The notes below the pieces were generated by a model, which was not told the origin of the DNA, did not search any database, and worked only from the letters and a program-made list of their open reading frames with translations. The translations under genes were made by a program, and so were the position numbers. Positions 49,917-60,398 of a stretch of DNA of 64,000 nt are shown one piece after another. Where the stretch lies: contig NZ_JBHXHV010000002.1 of assembly GCF_042726155.1 (NCBI RefSeq), forward strand, positions 372,001-436,000, read 5' to 3'. Position 1 is the stretch's first letter. Each line of letters starts with the position of its first letter. This DNA is from Leucobacter sp042726155. GTDB lineage: Bacteria; Actinomycetota; Actinomycetes; Actinomycetales; Microbacteriaceae.

Positions 49917-51464
49917 TTACTTGACGAGCGGGAAGAGAATCGTCTCGCGAATGCCGAGACCGGTGAGAGCCATCAGCAGGCGATCCATACCCATGCCCAT
50001 GCCACCCGACGGCGGCATGCCGTGCTCGAGCGCGCGCAGGAAGTCCTCGTCGATCGGCATGGCCTCATCGTCGCCGCGGGCCGCCTCAGCCGCCTGCTGC
50101 GTGAAACGCTCACGCTGCACCACGGGGTCGACGAGCTCCGAGTACCCGGTCGCGAGCTCGAAGCCACGCACGTAGAGATCCCATTTCTCAACGACACCGG
50201 GGATCGTCCGGTGGTGCCGCGTGAGCGGACTCGTCTCGAGTGGGAAGTCCATGACGAAGGTCGGGCGCGTGAGCCCCTGCTTCACGAAGTGCTCCCACAG
50301 CTCTTCAACGAGCTTGCCGTGGTTGGGCAGGTGCACCTCGACGCCAGCAGCGTCGGCGAGCGCCTGCAGGTCGGCGACGCTCGTCTCGGGCGTGATCTCG
50401 CGGCCGACGGCCTCGGAGAGCGTGCCGTACATCGAGATCCGATCCCAGTCACCGCCGAGGTCGAAGAGCGTGCCATCTGCCCACTTGACGGTGTGCGTGC
50501 CCGCTCGCTCGGTGCCCGCGTTCGCCGCGAGCGCCGCATTCTGAATGAGCTGCTGGGTGAGGTCGGCGATTCCGTTGTAGTCGGAGTAGGCCTCATAGGC
50601 CTCGAGCATCGCGAACTCTGGGCTGTGGGTCGAGTCAGCGCCCTCGTTACGGAAGTTGCGGTTGATCTCGAACACGCGCTCGAGACCGCCAACTGCGGCG
50701 CGCTTCAGGTACAGCTCTGGCGCGATGCGCAGAAACAGCTCGGTATCGAACGCGTTCGAGAACGTCACGAACGGTCGCGCCGAAGCGCCGCCGTGCATCG
50801 TCTGCAGCATCGGGGTCTCAACCTCGATGAAGTCACGCTCTGCGAACGTCTGTCGCAGGCTCGCCATCGTGCGAGCGCGCGTGACGACGTTGACGCGGGC
50901 CTGTTCCCGCTGAATCAGGTCGAGATAGCGCTGACGAATCCGGGTCTCTTCGTTCAGCTCCGCGTACATATTCGGCAGTGGCGCGATGGCCTTCGCGGCA
51001 ACCGCCCACTCGCGCACCATGATCGAGAGCTCTCCGCGACGGCTCGAGATGACCTCGCCACTCACGAACAGGTGATCGCCGAGATCAGTGAGTTCTTTGT
51101 ACCGCGCAAGCGACTCCTCGCCGACCTCGGCAAGACTGACCATCGCTTGAATGCGCGTGCCGTCTCCCGACTGCAGCGATGCGAAGCAGAGCTTGCCGGT
51201 GTTGCGCTGAAAAACGATGCGGCCGGCAATGCCCACGACATCACCCGATGCAGTGTCGGGCGTGGCCTCAAGGTGTCCGTACTTCTCGCGGACCGCAGGA
51301 ATCGTTGTGGTCACCGGGACCGCGACGGGGTAGGCGCCACCGGCGAGATCGGCGTCGGCGTTGAGCCGGTCGCGCTTCTCGAGGCGCACCCGCTTCTGCT
51401 CGAAGATCTCTTCGGCGGTCGCCTCGGGGGCGCTCTCGGCGGGTGCTGCGGTCTGCTCACTCAT
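49917..51464 (-). CDS. lysS: Lysyl-tRNA synthetase, class II
   Basis: 515 aa. Charges tRNA-Lys. N-terminal anticodon-binding OB-fold (about 65-175; VGIAGRIVFQRNTGKLCFAS), then the class II core with motif 1 FIEVETPMLQTMHGGA, motif 2 FRNEGADSTHSPEFAMLEAY and motif 3 PSGGMGMGMDRLLMALTG. Start ATG 51464 with GGAGG about 11 nt upstream. Last gene of the long minus-strand tilS-to-lysS array, 89 nt from the DUF2520 gene. Confidence 0.97.
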   Translation of the reverse strand: MSEQTAAPAESAPEATAEEIFEQKRVRLEKRDRLNADADLAGGAYPVAVPVTTTIPAVREKYGHLEATPDTASGDVVGIAGRIVFQRNTGKLCFASLQSGDGTRIQAMVSLAEVGEESLARYKELTDLGDHLFVSGEVISSRRGELSIMVREWAVAAKAIAPLPNMYAELNEETRIRQRYLDLIQREQARVNVVTRARTMASLRQTFAERDFIEVETPMLQTMHGGASARPFVTFSNAFDTELFLRIAPELYLKRAAVGGLERVFEINRNFRNEGADSTHSPEFAMLEAYEAYSDYNGIADLTQQLIQNAALAANAGTERAGTHTVKWADGTLFDLGGDWDRISMYGTLSEAVGREITPETSVADLQALADAAGVEVHLPNHGKLVEELWEHFVKQGLTRPTFVMDFPLETSPLTRHHRTIPGVVEKWDLYVRGFELATGYSELVDPVVQRERFTQQAAEAARGDDEAMPIDEDFLRALEHGMPPSGGMGMGMDRLLMALTGLGIRETILFPLVK

Positions 51465-51553
51465 GGCGGCGGGATCCTCCGGATCGTATTGGCGTACCGA
51501 TCCATCCTAGCTTCCGGCGGGCTGGCCTCCCCGACCGTCGCGCGCCGGGCCAA

Positions 51554-52258
51554 CTACCCCTCCGAATCGAGGTCTCCGGCGATCAGCTCCTCTTCGATTG
51601 CCGCGCGCACGATGCCGCCGATCACCCGATCGGGACGTTCGATGCCGAGTCCGCTCAGCGCCGCAATGCCCTGCCGCACAATAGCGCGCGAGAACTCGCT
51701 CGCGGCGCCGACGGCTTCGGCGTACGCGGCACGATCTTGCTCGGCGACAATCACCGGCTCCGCGCCCATCTCGACCGCGAGCGCCTGCCCGATGGGCAGC
51801 ACGGGTGCGGGGGCCGTGACCGCGACGGTCGCCTCGGCGAGCCGTGTCAGGTCGAGACTGGTTCCGGTGAACACCATCGCCGGGTGCAGCGCGAGCGGGA
51901 TCACGCCGGCAGCGAGCGCGGGGGCGAAGACACCGATGCCGTGCTCGGGCGCGGTGTGAATCGCAAGCTGCCCGGGCTGCCACGCGCCGGTGGCCGCGAG
52001 CCCGGCAACGAGGCCGGGCAGTTCGCTCCCGGGAACGGCAAAGAGCACGAGTTCGGATCGCCTCACCACCTCGGCGACGTCGAGCACCGGCACACCGGGC
52101 AGCATTGTTTCGGCCCGTTCGCGGCTGTCTTCGCTGAGCGCCGTGATGCCGATGATCGCGTGCCCGGCCCCCGCGAGTGCGCGCGCGAGCACTGGGCCGA
52201 CGCGGCCAGCCCCGACGATGCCGATTCCGAGGCGCGAAGCCTGTGCTGACGCGTTCAC
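51554..52258 (-). CDS. Rossmann-fold/DUF2520 protein
   Basis: About 234 aa from GTG 52258 (GTGA overlap with the PH-domain gene). N-terminal NAD(P)-binding motif IGIVGAGRVGPVLARALAGA, then VLFAVPGSELPGLV and HTAPEHGIGVFAP; the C-terminal half is the DUF2520 helical domain with EFSRAIVRQGIAALSGLGIE. Architecture is like ketopantoate or 6-phosphogluconate reductase families. In related genomes this gene precedes panC, so a link to pantothenate synthesis is plausible, but panC is not present here. Confidence 0.87.
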   Translation of the reverse strand: MNASAQASRLGIGIVGAGRVGPVLARALAGAGHAIIGITALSEDSRERAETMLPGVPVLDVAEVVRRSELVLFAVPGSELPGLVAGLAATGAWQPGQLAIHTAPEHGIGVFAPALAAGVIPLALHPAMVFTGTSLDLTRLAEATVAVTAPAPVLPIGQALAVEMGAEPVIVAEQDRAAYAEAVGAASEFSRAIVRQGIAALSGLGIERPDRVIGGIVRAAIEEELIAGDLDSEG

Positions 52259-54024
52259 GCTTCGGCGCCCGTTGTATCGGCGCTGCCGTGACGCGGGATC
52301 CGGGGCTCTGGCGCGGCAGCCGGAGGCGTGACAGCGGGAGGCGTGACAGCGGGAGGCGTGACAGCGGGAGCCGATGGGGCGGCTGAGGCCGCCGGAGCTC
52401 CCCACGCGCCCTGGCGTCCCTCAGCAATGCGCAAAGCCTCGGCTCCTTGAACTCGCAGCACGAGTGCCGCGAGCGCATCAAAAATCTCGCGGGCCGTCCC
52501 GAGTTCAAGGCCGCGCATCTCCATCCGCACGGGTCCGAGCACGGTGTGCGCTTGCACCGACGCGAGCCCGAGCATGCGGTGCACGAGCGGGCGTCGCAGC
52601 TGCACCGACTGCGCACGCAACACGGGCATGATCGAGAGTGACCGGGTGAGCACACCGCGGCGCACGCGCAAGGTGGCGTCGTCTCCCCCGGTATCGACGA
52701 GGTGCAGACCAGCGCGGCGACGACCCCAGAGCAGCACGGCTCCGGCCCGTTTGCCCGGCCGAATGTAGTGAACAGCGTCCCCCGACAGCCCCTCACGAAG
52801 CGACTCGATCTCGTCTGCGTGACCGCCGACTCCGGGCAGCAGCGTGTCAATCACGCGCAGTACGTCGGCCTCGCGTCCCACGGGCAGCACCACGTTTTGA
52901 ATCGTGTTCTGGCCTCCCTGGCCAACGGAGTGCCCGGCGGTCGTGACACGCACCCGCCACCAGCCCAGCGGCCGCCAGAGTAGCGGTTGTCTCGCCTCGA
53001 CCGCGTGAATGCGGCCGAACGGAATGGTCTCGGTGATGGTCGACGTGAGGCCCGATCCGATGCGCGCAGCGTCGGGGGTTCGCGAGAGCGTGAAATTGAA
53101 ACCCTTGTTGAACTGCCCGAACATCACGCTCGCCATCACGATGAGCAGCGGCACGATGCCGAAAATCAGGAAGGCTTCGAGCAGTGCGCCGCCCACGATG
53201 ATGCCGACGACGAGCAGCACCAAGATGACGGACTCCCACCCGAGTGCGATGCTCGCGATCAGTCGCCCCACCGGCACCTTCACCAGTGTCTGAGCCTCGA
53301 GCGCCTGCGGGTCGATATCGGCGTCGATAAAATCGTGCGCCCGAGCGGTCAGCGCATCACTCGACTCGGTGTAGACGTAACCGTCGAGCCCGACCGGAGC
53401 GGGCGCAGCAACGTCCGCGACCGCCCGGGGCTCGGCCGCGCCGCGGCGGCGCGATCCGGACACCTGCAGGATTTGCTCGCGCACCGTCTTCGCGTCGCGG
53501 TGGCCCAGGTACGAGAGCTCAACCTTGCCGCCCTGGCCGGCCGTGACGACCTCGATCTTGGTGAGGCCGAGCGCGCGGGCGAGCATCGAACGCTGCAGAT
53601 TCACGCTCTGAATGCGTTCGAGCGGCGCGCGGCGATGCGAGCGGAACAGCACTCCGCTGCGCACCTCGACCGCGGACTCCGTGATTCGGTACGACGAGAA
53701 GCGCCATGCCAACCACGAGAACAGCACGATCAACAGGATCACGAGGAGTATGCCGCCGAGCACGATCAGCAACAGCCCCTGTTCGACGAGATACTCGTAG
53801 AGATCAACGAGGTCTTTGTCATCGGCAACCTCGTTTGATGAGCCGCTCGTAAAGAAGAACTCAACGAGGTGATCGCGGAAGTTTGCGATGATGATGCCCG
53901 CGATCACGAGTAGCGCCAGACCCCCACGCAACAGCGGCGAGAGCGGGTGCATGCGCCGCCAGCCGTCGGCGTCCGACGAACCGGGCAGCTGCGCGTCAAC
54001 GGCGAGATCGACGGGTCCGGTCAC
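52255..54024 (-). CDS. PH-domain (YdbT-like) membrane protein
   Basis: 589 aa from GTG 54024, overlapping the smaller PH gene. Two N-terminal helices (about 32-50 and 75-105) precede a bacterial PH domain (YRITESAVEVRSGVLFRSHR; RIQSVNLQRSMLARALGLTK), another two helices (about 245-290), a second PH-like domain (TITETIPFGRIHAVEARQPL) and a third (LLWGRRRAGLHLVDTGGDDA). These are DUF304/YdbT-type proteins, probably envelope or lipid associated. The C-terminal 45 residues are Pro/Ala/Val repeats. With its partner it forms a YdbS/YdbT pair. Confidence 0.9.
   Translation of the reverse strand: MTGPVDLAVDAQLPGSSDADGWRRMHPLSPLLRGGLALLVIAGIIIANFRDHLVEFFFTSGSSNEVADDKDLVDLYEYLVEQGLLLIVLGGILLVILLIVLFSWLAWRFSSYRITESAVEVRSGVLFRSHRRAPLERIQSVNLQRSMLARALGLTKIEVVTAGQGGKVELSYLGHRDAKTVREQILQVSGSRRRGAAEPRAVADVAAPAPVGLDGYVYTESSDALTARAHDFIDADIDPQALEAQTLVKVPVGRLIASIALGWESVILVLLVVGIIVGGALLEAFLIFGIVPLLIVMASVMFGQFNKGFNFTLSRTPDAARIGSGLTSTITETIPFGRIHAVEARQPLLWRPLGWWRVRVTTAGHSVGQGGQNTIQNVVLPVGREADVLRVIDTLLPGVGGHADEIESLREGLSGDAVHYIRPGKRAGAVLLWGRRRAGLHLVDTGGDDATLRVRRGVLTRSLSIMPVLRAQSVQLRRPLVHRMLGLASVQAHTVLGPVRMEMRGLELGTAREIFDALAALVLRVQGAEALRIAEGRQGAWGAPAASAAPSAPAVTPPAVTPPAVTPPAAAPEPRIPRHGSADTTGAEA
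52322..52366 (-). repeat. 15-bp tandem repeat, three units, in PH-domain gene
   Basis: GGAGGCGTGACAGCG three times in exact tandem, in frame, coding PAVTP repeats in the protein tail. Copy change would only alter tail length by 5 residues per unit. Confidence 0.9.
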
Positions 54025-54545
54025 AGACCCGACCTCCGCGCCTCGGCGAGCGTCACCAGTCGATCACGCAGCGCCTCGGCGTCTTCGTGACGCAGTCCGG
54101 GCAGATTCACGCCCGTCGCTGCCGACGCGGTGACGAACTTGAGTGTCGCGAGTCCGAGCGCACGCAGCAGCGGCCCGCGGGTGACGTCAACAAGCTGCAG
54201 GCGACCGTACGGCACCGCGATCACACGCTCGAACATAATGCCGCGTCGGAAGAGCAGGTCGTCCTCACGCAGCACGTAGCCGATGGCACGGACGCGCCGG
54301 AAGGCAAGAATCGAATTCACGAGGAACAAGAAAATCACGATGGGAAGCCCGATGCGCACTAAAAGCGGGGCCTCTGACTCGGTCACGACGAGAATCACGA
54401 CGTAGACAATAACCAGCACGACGTCAAACAGCACGTTCATCGTGAGATCGGCCCACGCGTATTTCGGCGAGACCCGATTCCATTCAACCTGCTCGGTCGG
54501 CCAGTTGGCTGCGCGCTGCGTCGTCTCGACGCGATCCGTAGTCAT
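54021..54545 (-). CDS. PH-domain (YdbS-like) membrane protein
   Basis: 174 aa. Two helices (about 32-60 and 64-85) and one bacterial PH domain (YVLREDDLLFRRGIMFERVI; PYGRLQLVDVTRGPLLRALG). Partner of the larger PH protein that overlaps it by 4 nt; both are commonly next to DUF3180 and fol genes in Microbacteriaceae. TATGCT (complement of 54552-54557) is 6 nt before the ATG, so an internal leaderless promoter may supply the PH-PH-DUF2520 end of the cluster. Confidence 0.9.
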   Translation of the reverse strand: MTTDRVETTQRAANWPTEQVEWNRVSPKYAWADLTMNVLFDVVLVIVYVVILVVTESEAPLLVRIGLPIVIFLFLVNSILAFRRVRAIGYVLREDDLLFRRGIMFERVIAVPYGRLQLVDVTRGPLLRALGLATLKFVTASAATGVNLPGLRHEDAEALRDRLVTLAEARRSGL

Positions 54546-54625
54546 GCGACCAGCATAGGGCTAGCGACTCAGGCTGTCGGGGGCGATCGCGTTCGTGCCC
54601 GCGCTGAGCGTCGGTCGTGTGCCCG

Positions 54626-55141
54626 CTAGCGATCGCGGTAGACAGCCGAGTCGGCCGGTCCCTGCTGGGGGTCAGTATCAGTTTCGGCATCGCCGTCGTT
54701 GCCCGGAGGCACCTGACACCAGTGCTCGACAACCGCGGCGCACACGATGAGCGCTGCGCCCGCGACAACGGTGAGTGCCATCGGCAGCCACGTCGATGCC
54801 GTCGCGGGAACGCTGCGCCCCGCGAGCGAGAGCAGCAGGCCGCCCCCGAAGCCGCCGAACAGCGCGCCGACGAGTTGGCCGGCGCGCGCCGTGACGAGCA
54901 GGCGCACCGCCTGGAACGGGTTGATGGCGCCCGGCTGCTTCTGGATTTGGCGGCGTAACCGGATGCCAAATACGAGCAGCACGCCGGCGACCAGCACGAG
55001 CGACGCGGCGAGCGACAGCGGTGGCACGAGCGGCGGGGCGCCGCGACTCGACAGCGCGAACTGCACCACGAGGCCAACGGCCGCGCCCATCGCGGCCACG
55101 GCGAGGGTCACGAGCGGATTGCTGCGTTCAATCTTGCGCAT
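54626..55141 (-). CDS. DUF3180 membrane protein
   Basis: About 171 aa from ATG 55141, overlapping the end of folK by 14 nt in another frame. Four hydrophobic segments (about 8-30, 37-56, 80-103 and 113-135) in the layout of DUF3180, a family with unknown role almost always found downstream of folK in actinobacteria. C-terminal ~30 residues are polar. Coupled translation with folK is likely. Confidence 0.9.
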   Translation of the reverse strand: MRKIERSNPLVTLAVAAMGAAVGLVVQFALSSRGAPPLVPPLSLAASLVLVAGVLLVFGIRLRRQIQKQPGAINPFQAVRLLVTARAGQLVGALFGGFGGGLLLSLAGRSVPATASTWLPMALTVVAGAALIVCAAVVEHWCQVPPGNDGDAETDTDPQQGPADSAVYRDR

Positions 55142-55676
55142 CGCGGCCCCCGGGGTCGGTCGGAGCGGCACTGGCGTCGAGCAGCGGCGCGGTCGTGTCG
55201 CCGATCCGGCGCAGCAGCTCTGCGACCCGACCGTGACCCATCAGCACCGCATTGGGGTCGAGGTCAAGCCACGGCGCGAGCACGAAGTCGCGCTCGTGTG
55301 CCCGCGGGTGCGGCACCTGCAACCGTTCGTCACTGATAACGCGCCCACCGAAGAGCACGAGATCGATGTCGAGCGTGCGGTCGCCCCAGCGGGCATCGCG
55401 CACGCGGCCGTGCGACCTCTCGATGGCCTGCATCGCGTCAAGCAGGTCGTGGGGGCTGAGCGTCGTGAATGCCGTGGCGACGCCGTTGAGGTACCGGGGG
55501 GCTTCGGGATCGGGGCCCGACGTCGTGAGTGCGATCGTCTCACGCAGCGGCGAGGCTTCAAATCGGTCGATGCCGGGAGTCTGCGCGAGTTCGCCCTGCG
55601 CCGCTCGGATCGTTTCACCGCGGTCCCCCAGATTCGCGCCGAACGCAAAGAGCACCGGCACGAGCTGCGCGATCAC
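55128..55676 (-). CDS. folK: 6-hydroxymethyl-7,8-dihydropterin pyrophosphokinase
   Basis: 182 aa from GTG 55676 (GTGA overlap with folPB). Transfers pyrophosphate from ATP to hydroxymethyldihydropterin for dihydropteroate synthesis. Motifs: FAFGANLGDRGETIRAAQGE, YLNGVATAFT, DARWGDRTLDIDLVLFGGRV (signature with catalytic Asp pair) and VPHPRAHERDFVLAPWLDLD. Normal length. Middle of the folate operon. Confidence 0.95.
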   Translation of the reverse strand: MIAQLVPVLFAFGANLGDRGETIRAAQGELAQTPGIDRFEASPLRETIALTTSGPDPEAPRYLNGVATAFTTLSPHDLLDAMQAIERSHGRVRDARWGDRTLDIDLVLFGGRVISDERLQVPHPRAHERDFVLAPWLDLDPNAVLMGHGRVAELLRRIGDTTAPLLDASAAPTDPGGRDAQD

Positions 55677-56908
55677 AGTGCGGCCCCCCGATTCGCAACG
55701 CGTTCGACCGTCACTGAAACATCGGCGAACTGCAGGTCGATGGGCGCGTCGGGCTTGTGCACCGTGATGCGCGCGGAATGCACCCCGGCGAAGCCGAGGG
55801 CTACGGCAGCGACGCGTTCGGCGACAGTCTCGATGAGATCGACGGGGTCGCGCCCGACCGCGGCGGCGATGGCCTCAGCCAGCTCGCCGTAGTGAACGGT
55901 TCGCGCAAGCGCGTCTCCAGCTGCGGCCGGCGCGAGATCAACGGCAACTTCGGCGTCGATCACAAACCGCTGCCCCCGCTCACGCTCGAAGTCGAACACT
56001 CCGTGGTGCGCGTACACCTCAAGCCCGGTCAGGGTGATGCGATCCTGCGAGGTGTCGGCCGACGACGCGCGCGCTGCACGCCGCCCCGAGCTCCACGCGT
56101 GCTGCACGGCGAGCGCCTGGCGCGTGGCGGCGACGTCGTGCACGCGCACGCCCCACGCGCCGCGCTCAGCAACGAGCGCGCTCACCACCGCAGTCGCCAG
56201 ATCGCGCTCGTGCACCTCTGTGACCAGCCCCTGCAGCGCCTCCCCCAGCATTCGCTTGCGTGAGGCGCCGACGAGCACCGGGTACCCGAGCGCACGCAGC
56301 TCATCGAGGCCCGCGAGCAGTTGCCAGCACTGGGCGCCGGTCTTGTCGAATCCGAGGCCCGGGTCGAGCACGATGTGGGCGGGGTCGACCCCGGCCGCGA
56401 CCGCGGCGTTCGCGCGATCGTCAAGGGCCGCCACGACTTCGCGTACGACGTCGTCATAGTCGGAGCGCAGGTGCGCTGGGTCGGGAATGCCCCGCCAGTG
56501 CCCGATGATGAACCGGGTCGCACGGGTGCGGCTCGCATTGGCCGCGACTTCGAGCATGCCCGCATCGTGCAGCCCGCCCGACACGTCGTTGATGTAGCGC
56601 GCACCGGCCGCGACCGTCGCGGCCGCGGTGGCCGCGTGCAGCGTGTCAACGGAAACCGCTATGCCCTGCTCCGCGAGGGCCGTGACGACCGGTAGCACGC
56701 GCTGCAGCTCGTCGTCGCCCGGAACCGGCGTCGCTCCCGGTCGCGTCGATTCACCGCCGATGTCAACGATGTCGGCGCCACTCGCGACCAGTTCGAGGCC
56801 GCGCGCTATCGCCGCATCGTGCGACGCATAGTGGCCGCCGTCGCTGAAGGAGTCTGGGGTGACGTTGAGCACCCCCATGACGAGAGGGCTCGCACCGGGC
56901 GAGGTCAC
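55673..56908 (-). CDS. folP: Fused dihydropteroate synthase / dihydroneopterin aldolase
   Basis: 411 aa. Residues ~1-275 are FolP: LVMGVLNVTPDSFSDGGHYA, DIVDIGGESTRPGATPV, INDVSGGL, VLDPGLGFDKTGAQCWQLLA and LVGASRKRML, the pterin and phosphate sites. After a ~15-residue linker, ~290-411 are FolB: DRITLTGLEVYAHHGVFDFE, VIDAEVAVDL, TVHYGELAEAIAAAVGRDPV and VTVHKPDAPI-type ending. No stop or start separates them, so one polypeptide carries steps on both sides of FolK. GTG 56908 overlaps folE by 4 nt. Confidence 0.95.
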   Translation of the reverse strand: MTSPGASPLVMGVLNVTPDSFSDGGHYASHDAAIARGLELVASGADIVDIGGESTRPGATPVPGDDELQRVLPVVTALAEQGIAVSVDTLHAATAAATVAAGARYINDVSGGLHDAGMLEVAANASRTRATRFIIGHWRGIPDPAHLRSDYDDVVREVVAALDDRANAAVAAGVDPAHIVLDPGLGFDKTGAQCWQLLAGLDELRALGYPVLVGASRKRMLGEALQGLVTEVHERDLATAVVSALVAERGAWGVRVHDVAATRQALAVQHAWSSGRRAARASSADTSQDRITLTGLEVYAHHGVFDFERERGQRFVIDAEVAVDLAPAAAGDALARTVHYGELAEAIAAAVGRDPVDLIETVAERVAAVALGFAGVHSARITVHKPDAPIDLQFADVSVTVERVANRGAAL

Positions 56909-57492
56909 GCCGCGCCGCTCTCGGAGCGGCCGATGAGCGCGAAGATCGCCGCCTGTTCAGCGGCGTCAGCAAGCGTGCCGCGCGAGGCGACGGTGACCGT
57001 GGTCGATTCGCTCTGGCGGACGCCCCGGTCGGCGACGCAACCGTGGCTGGCCTCGAGCACGACGAGCACTCCGTGCGGGTTGAGGCCGTCATCGAGCGTC
57101 TGAGCAATCTGTTCGCCGAGCCGCTCCTGCATCTGCGGGCGGGCGGCGAGCACGTCGACCACGCGCGGAATCGCGCTCAGGCCAACGACTCGTGCGTTGG
57201 GGCGGTAGGCGATGTGCGCCCGGCCACGGAACGGCAGCAGGTGATGCTCACACATTGAACGCAGCGTGATGTCGCGCACCAGCACGAGCTCACCGGTGTC
57301 GTCGCCGACCGGCACCGAATCGGAGAGCAGCACGCTCGGGTCTTGCCCGACACCCGCGAAGAACTCGGCGTACGAGTCGGCGACGCGAAACGGGGTGCTC
57401 GCGAGCTCAGGGCTGTCGGGGTTCTCCCCGATCGCGCTGATGAGCTCGCGCACCGCCGAAGCGATTCGCTCCCGATCCACCGTGTCAGCCAT
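56905..57492 (-). CDS. folE: GTP cyclohydrolase I
   Basis: 195 aa from ATG 57492, 4 nt after ftsH. First folate step, GTP to dihydroneopterin triphosphate. Zinc ligands are in SMCEHHLLPFRGRAHIAYRP (Cys, His) and SHGCVADRGVRQ (Cys). The second block differs from the common HxCMxMRGV by having V-A-D in place of M-x-M, while Cys and R-G-V stay. RVADSYAEFFAG and QMQERLGEQIAQTLDDGLNP are family segments. The long frame beyond 57492 is a shadow of ftsH. Confidence 0.95.
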   Translation of the reverse strand: MADTVDRERIASAVRELISAIGENPDSPELASTPFRVADSYAEFFAGVGQDPSVLLSDSVPVGDDTGELVLVRDITLRSMCEHHLLPFRGRAHIAYRPNARVVGLSAIPRVVDVLAARPQMQERLGEQIAQTLDDGLNPHGVLVVLEASHGCVADRGVRQSESTTVTVASRGTLADAAEQAAIFALIGRSESGAA

Positions 57493-57496
57493 CCCG

Positions 57497-59704
<2,208 letters not shown>

Positions 59705-59836
59705 GACCGGACCTTTCAACAGGGACGTGCCGGAAGATCCAGCATCGGTAAGCGTAGCCAATGCCACTGGCATCGGTCTGAGCCGGGGGCGCTTGTCCGC
59801 TCACGGCGCACTCGCGCCGTGAGCGTGCGTCGCGGG

Positions 59837-60394
59837 TTACTCGCCGCCGTAGACGTGAGGTGCAAGCACTGCGACATCGCGCAGGTTGCGGTAATTCTCT
59901 GCGTAGTCGAGCCCGTAGCCGACCATGAACTCAACCGGAATATCGAAGCCGACGTAGGCGACATCGACCTCGACCTTGAGCGCTTCTGGCTTTCGCAGCA
60001 TCGTGCAGATGCGCACGGACTTCGCGCCGCGGCTTTCGAGGTTCTCCTTCAGCCACGACAGCGTGAGGCCCGAATCGATGATGTCTTCAACGATCAGCAC
60101 ATCGCGATCGGTGATGTCGGCGTCGAGATCCTTAAGAATCTTCACGACGCCACTCGACTTCGTGCCGGCGCCGTAAGACGACACCGCCATCCAATCCATC
60201 TGGGCGTGGAACCGCAGTTCGCGGGCGAGGTCGGCCATCACCATGACGGCACCCTTCAACACACCGACGAGCAGCGGGGGCTCCTCGGTGTAGTCAGCCT
60301 CGATCTCGCGGGCGAGTTCGGCGAGCCGCTGGTGCAGCTCCGCTTCGGTGTGCAGTACGACAGAGAGCTGGTCACCCAGATGTTTCGCATCCAT
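59837..60394 (-). CDS. hpt: Hypoxanthine phosphoribosyltransferase
   Basis: 185 aa from ATG 60394 (GGAAG 9 nt upstream). Purine salvage enzyme making IMP or GMP from base and PRPP. PRPP loop VLIVEDIIDSGLTLSWL, PPi loop LLVGVLKGAVMVMADLAREL, and VDVAYVGFDIPVEFMVGYGL. A longer frame beyond 60394 lacks support. 4 nt after tilS; tilS-hpt-ftsH is a conserved order in Gram-positive bacteria. Confidence 0.96.
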   Translation of the reverse strand: MDAKHLGDQLSVVLHTEAELHQRLAELAREIEADYTEEPPLLVGVLKGAVMVMADLARELRFHAQMDWMAVSSYGAGTKSSGVVKILKDLDADITDRDVLIVEDIIDSGLTLSWLKENLESRGAKSVRICTMLRKPEALKVEVDVAYVGFDIPVEFMVGYGLDYAENYRNLRDVAVLAPHVYGGE

Positions 60395-60398
60395 GCGT

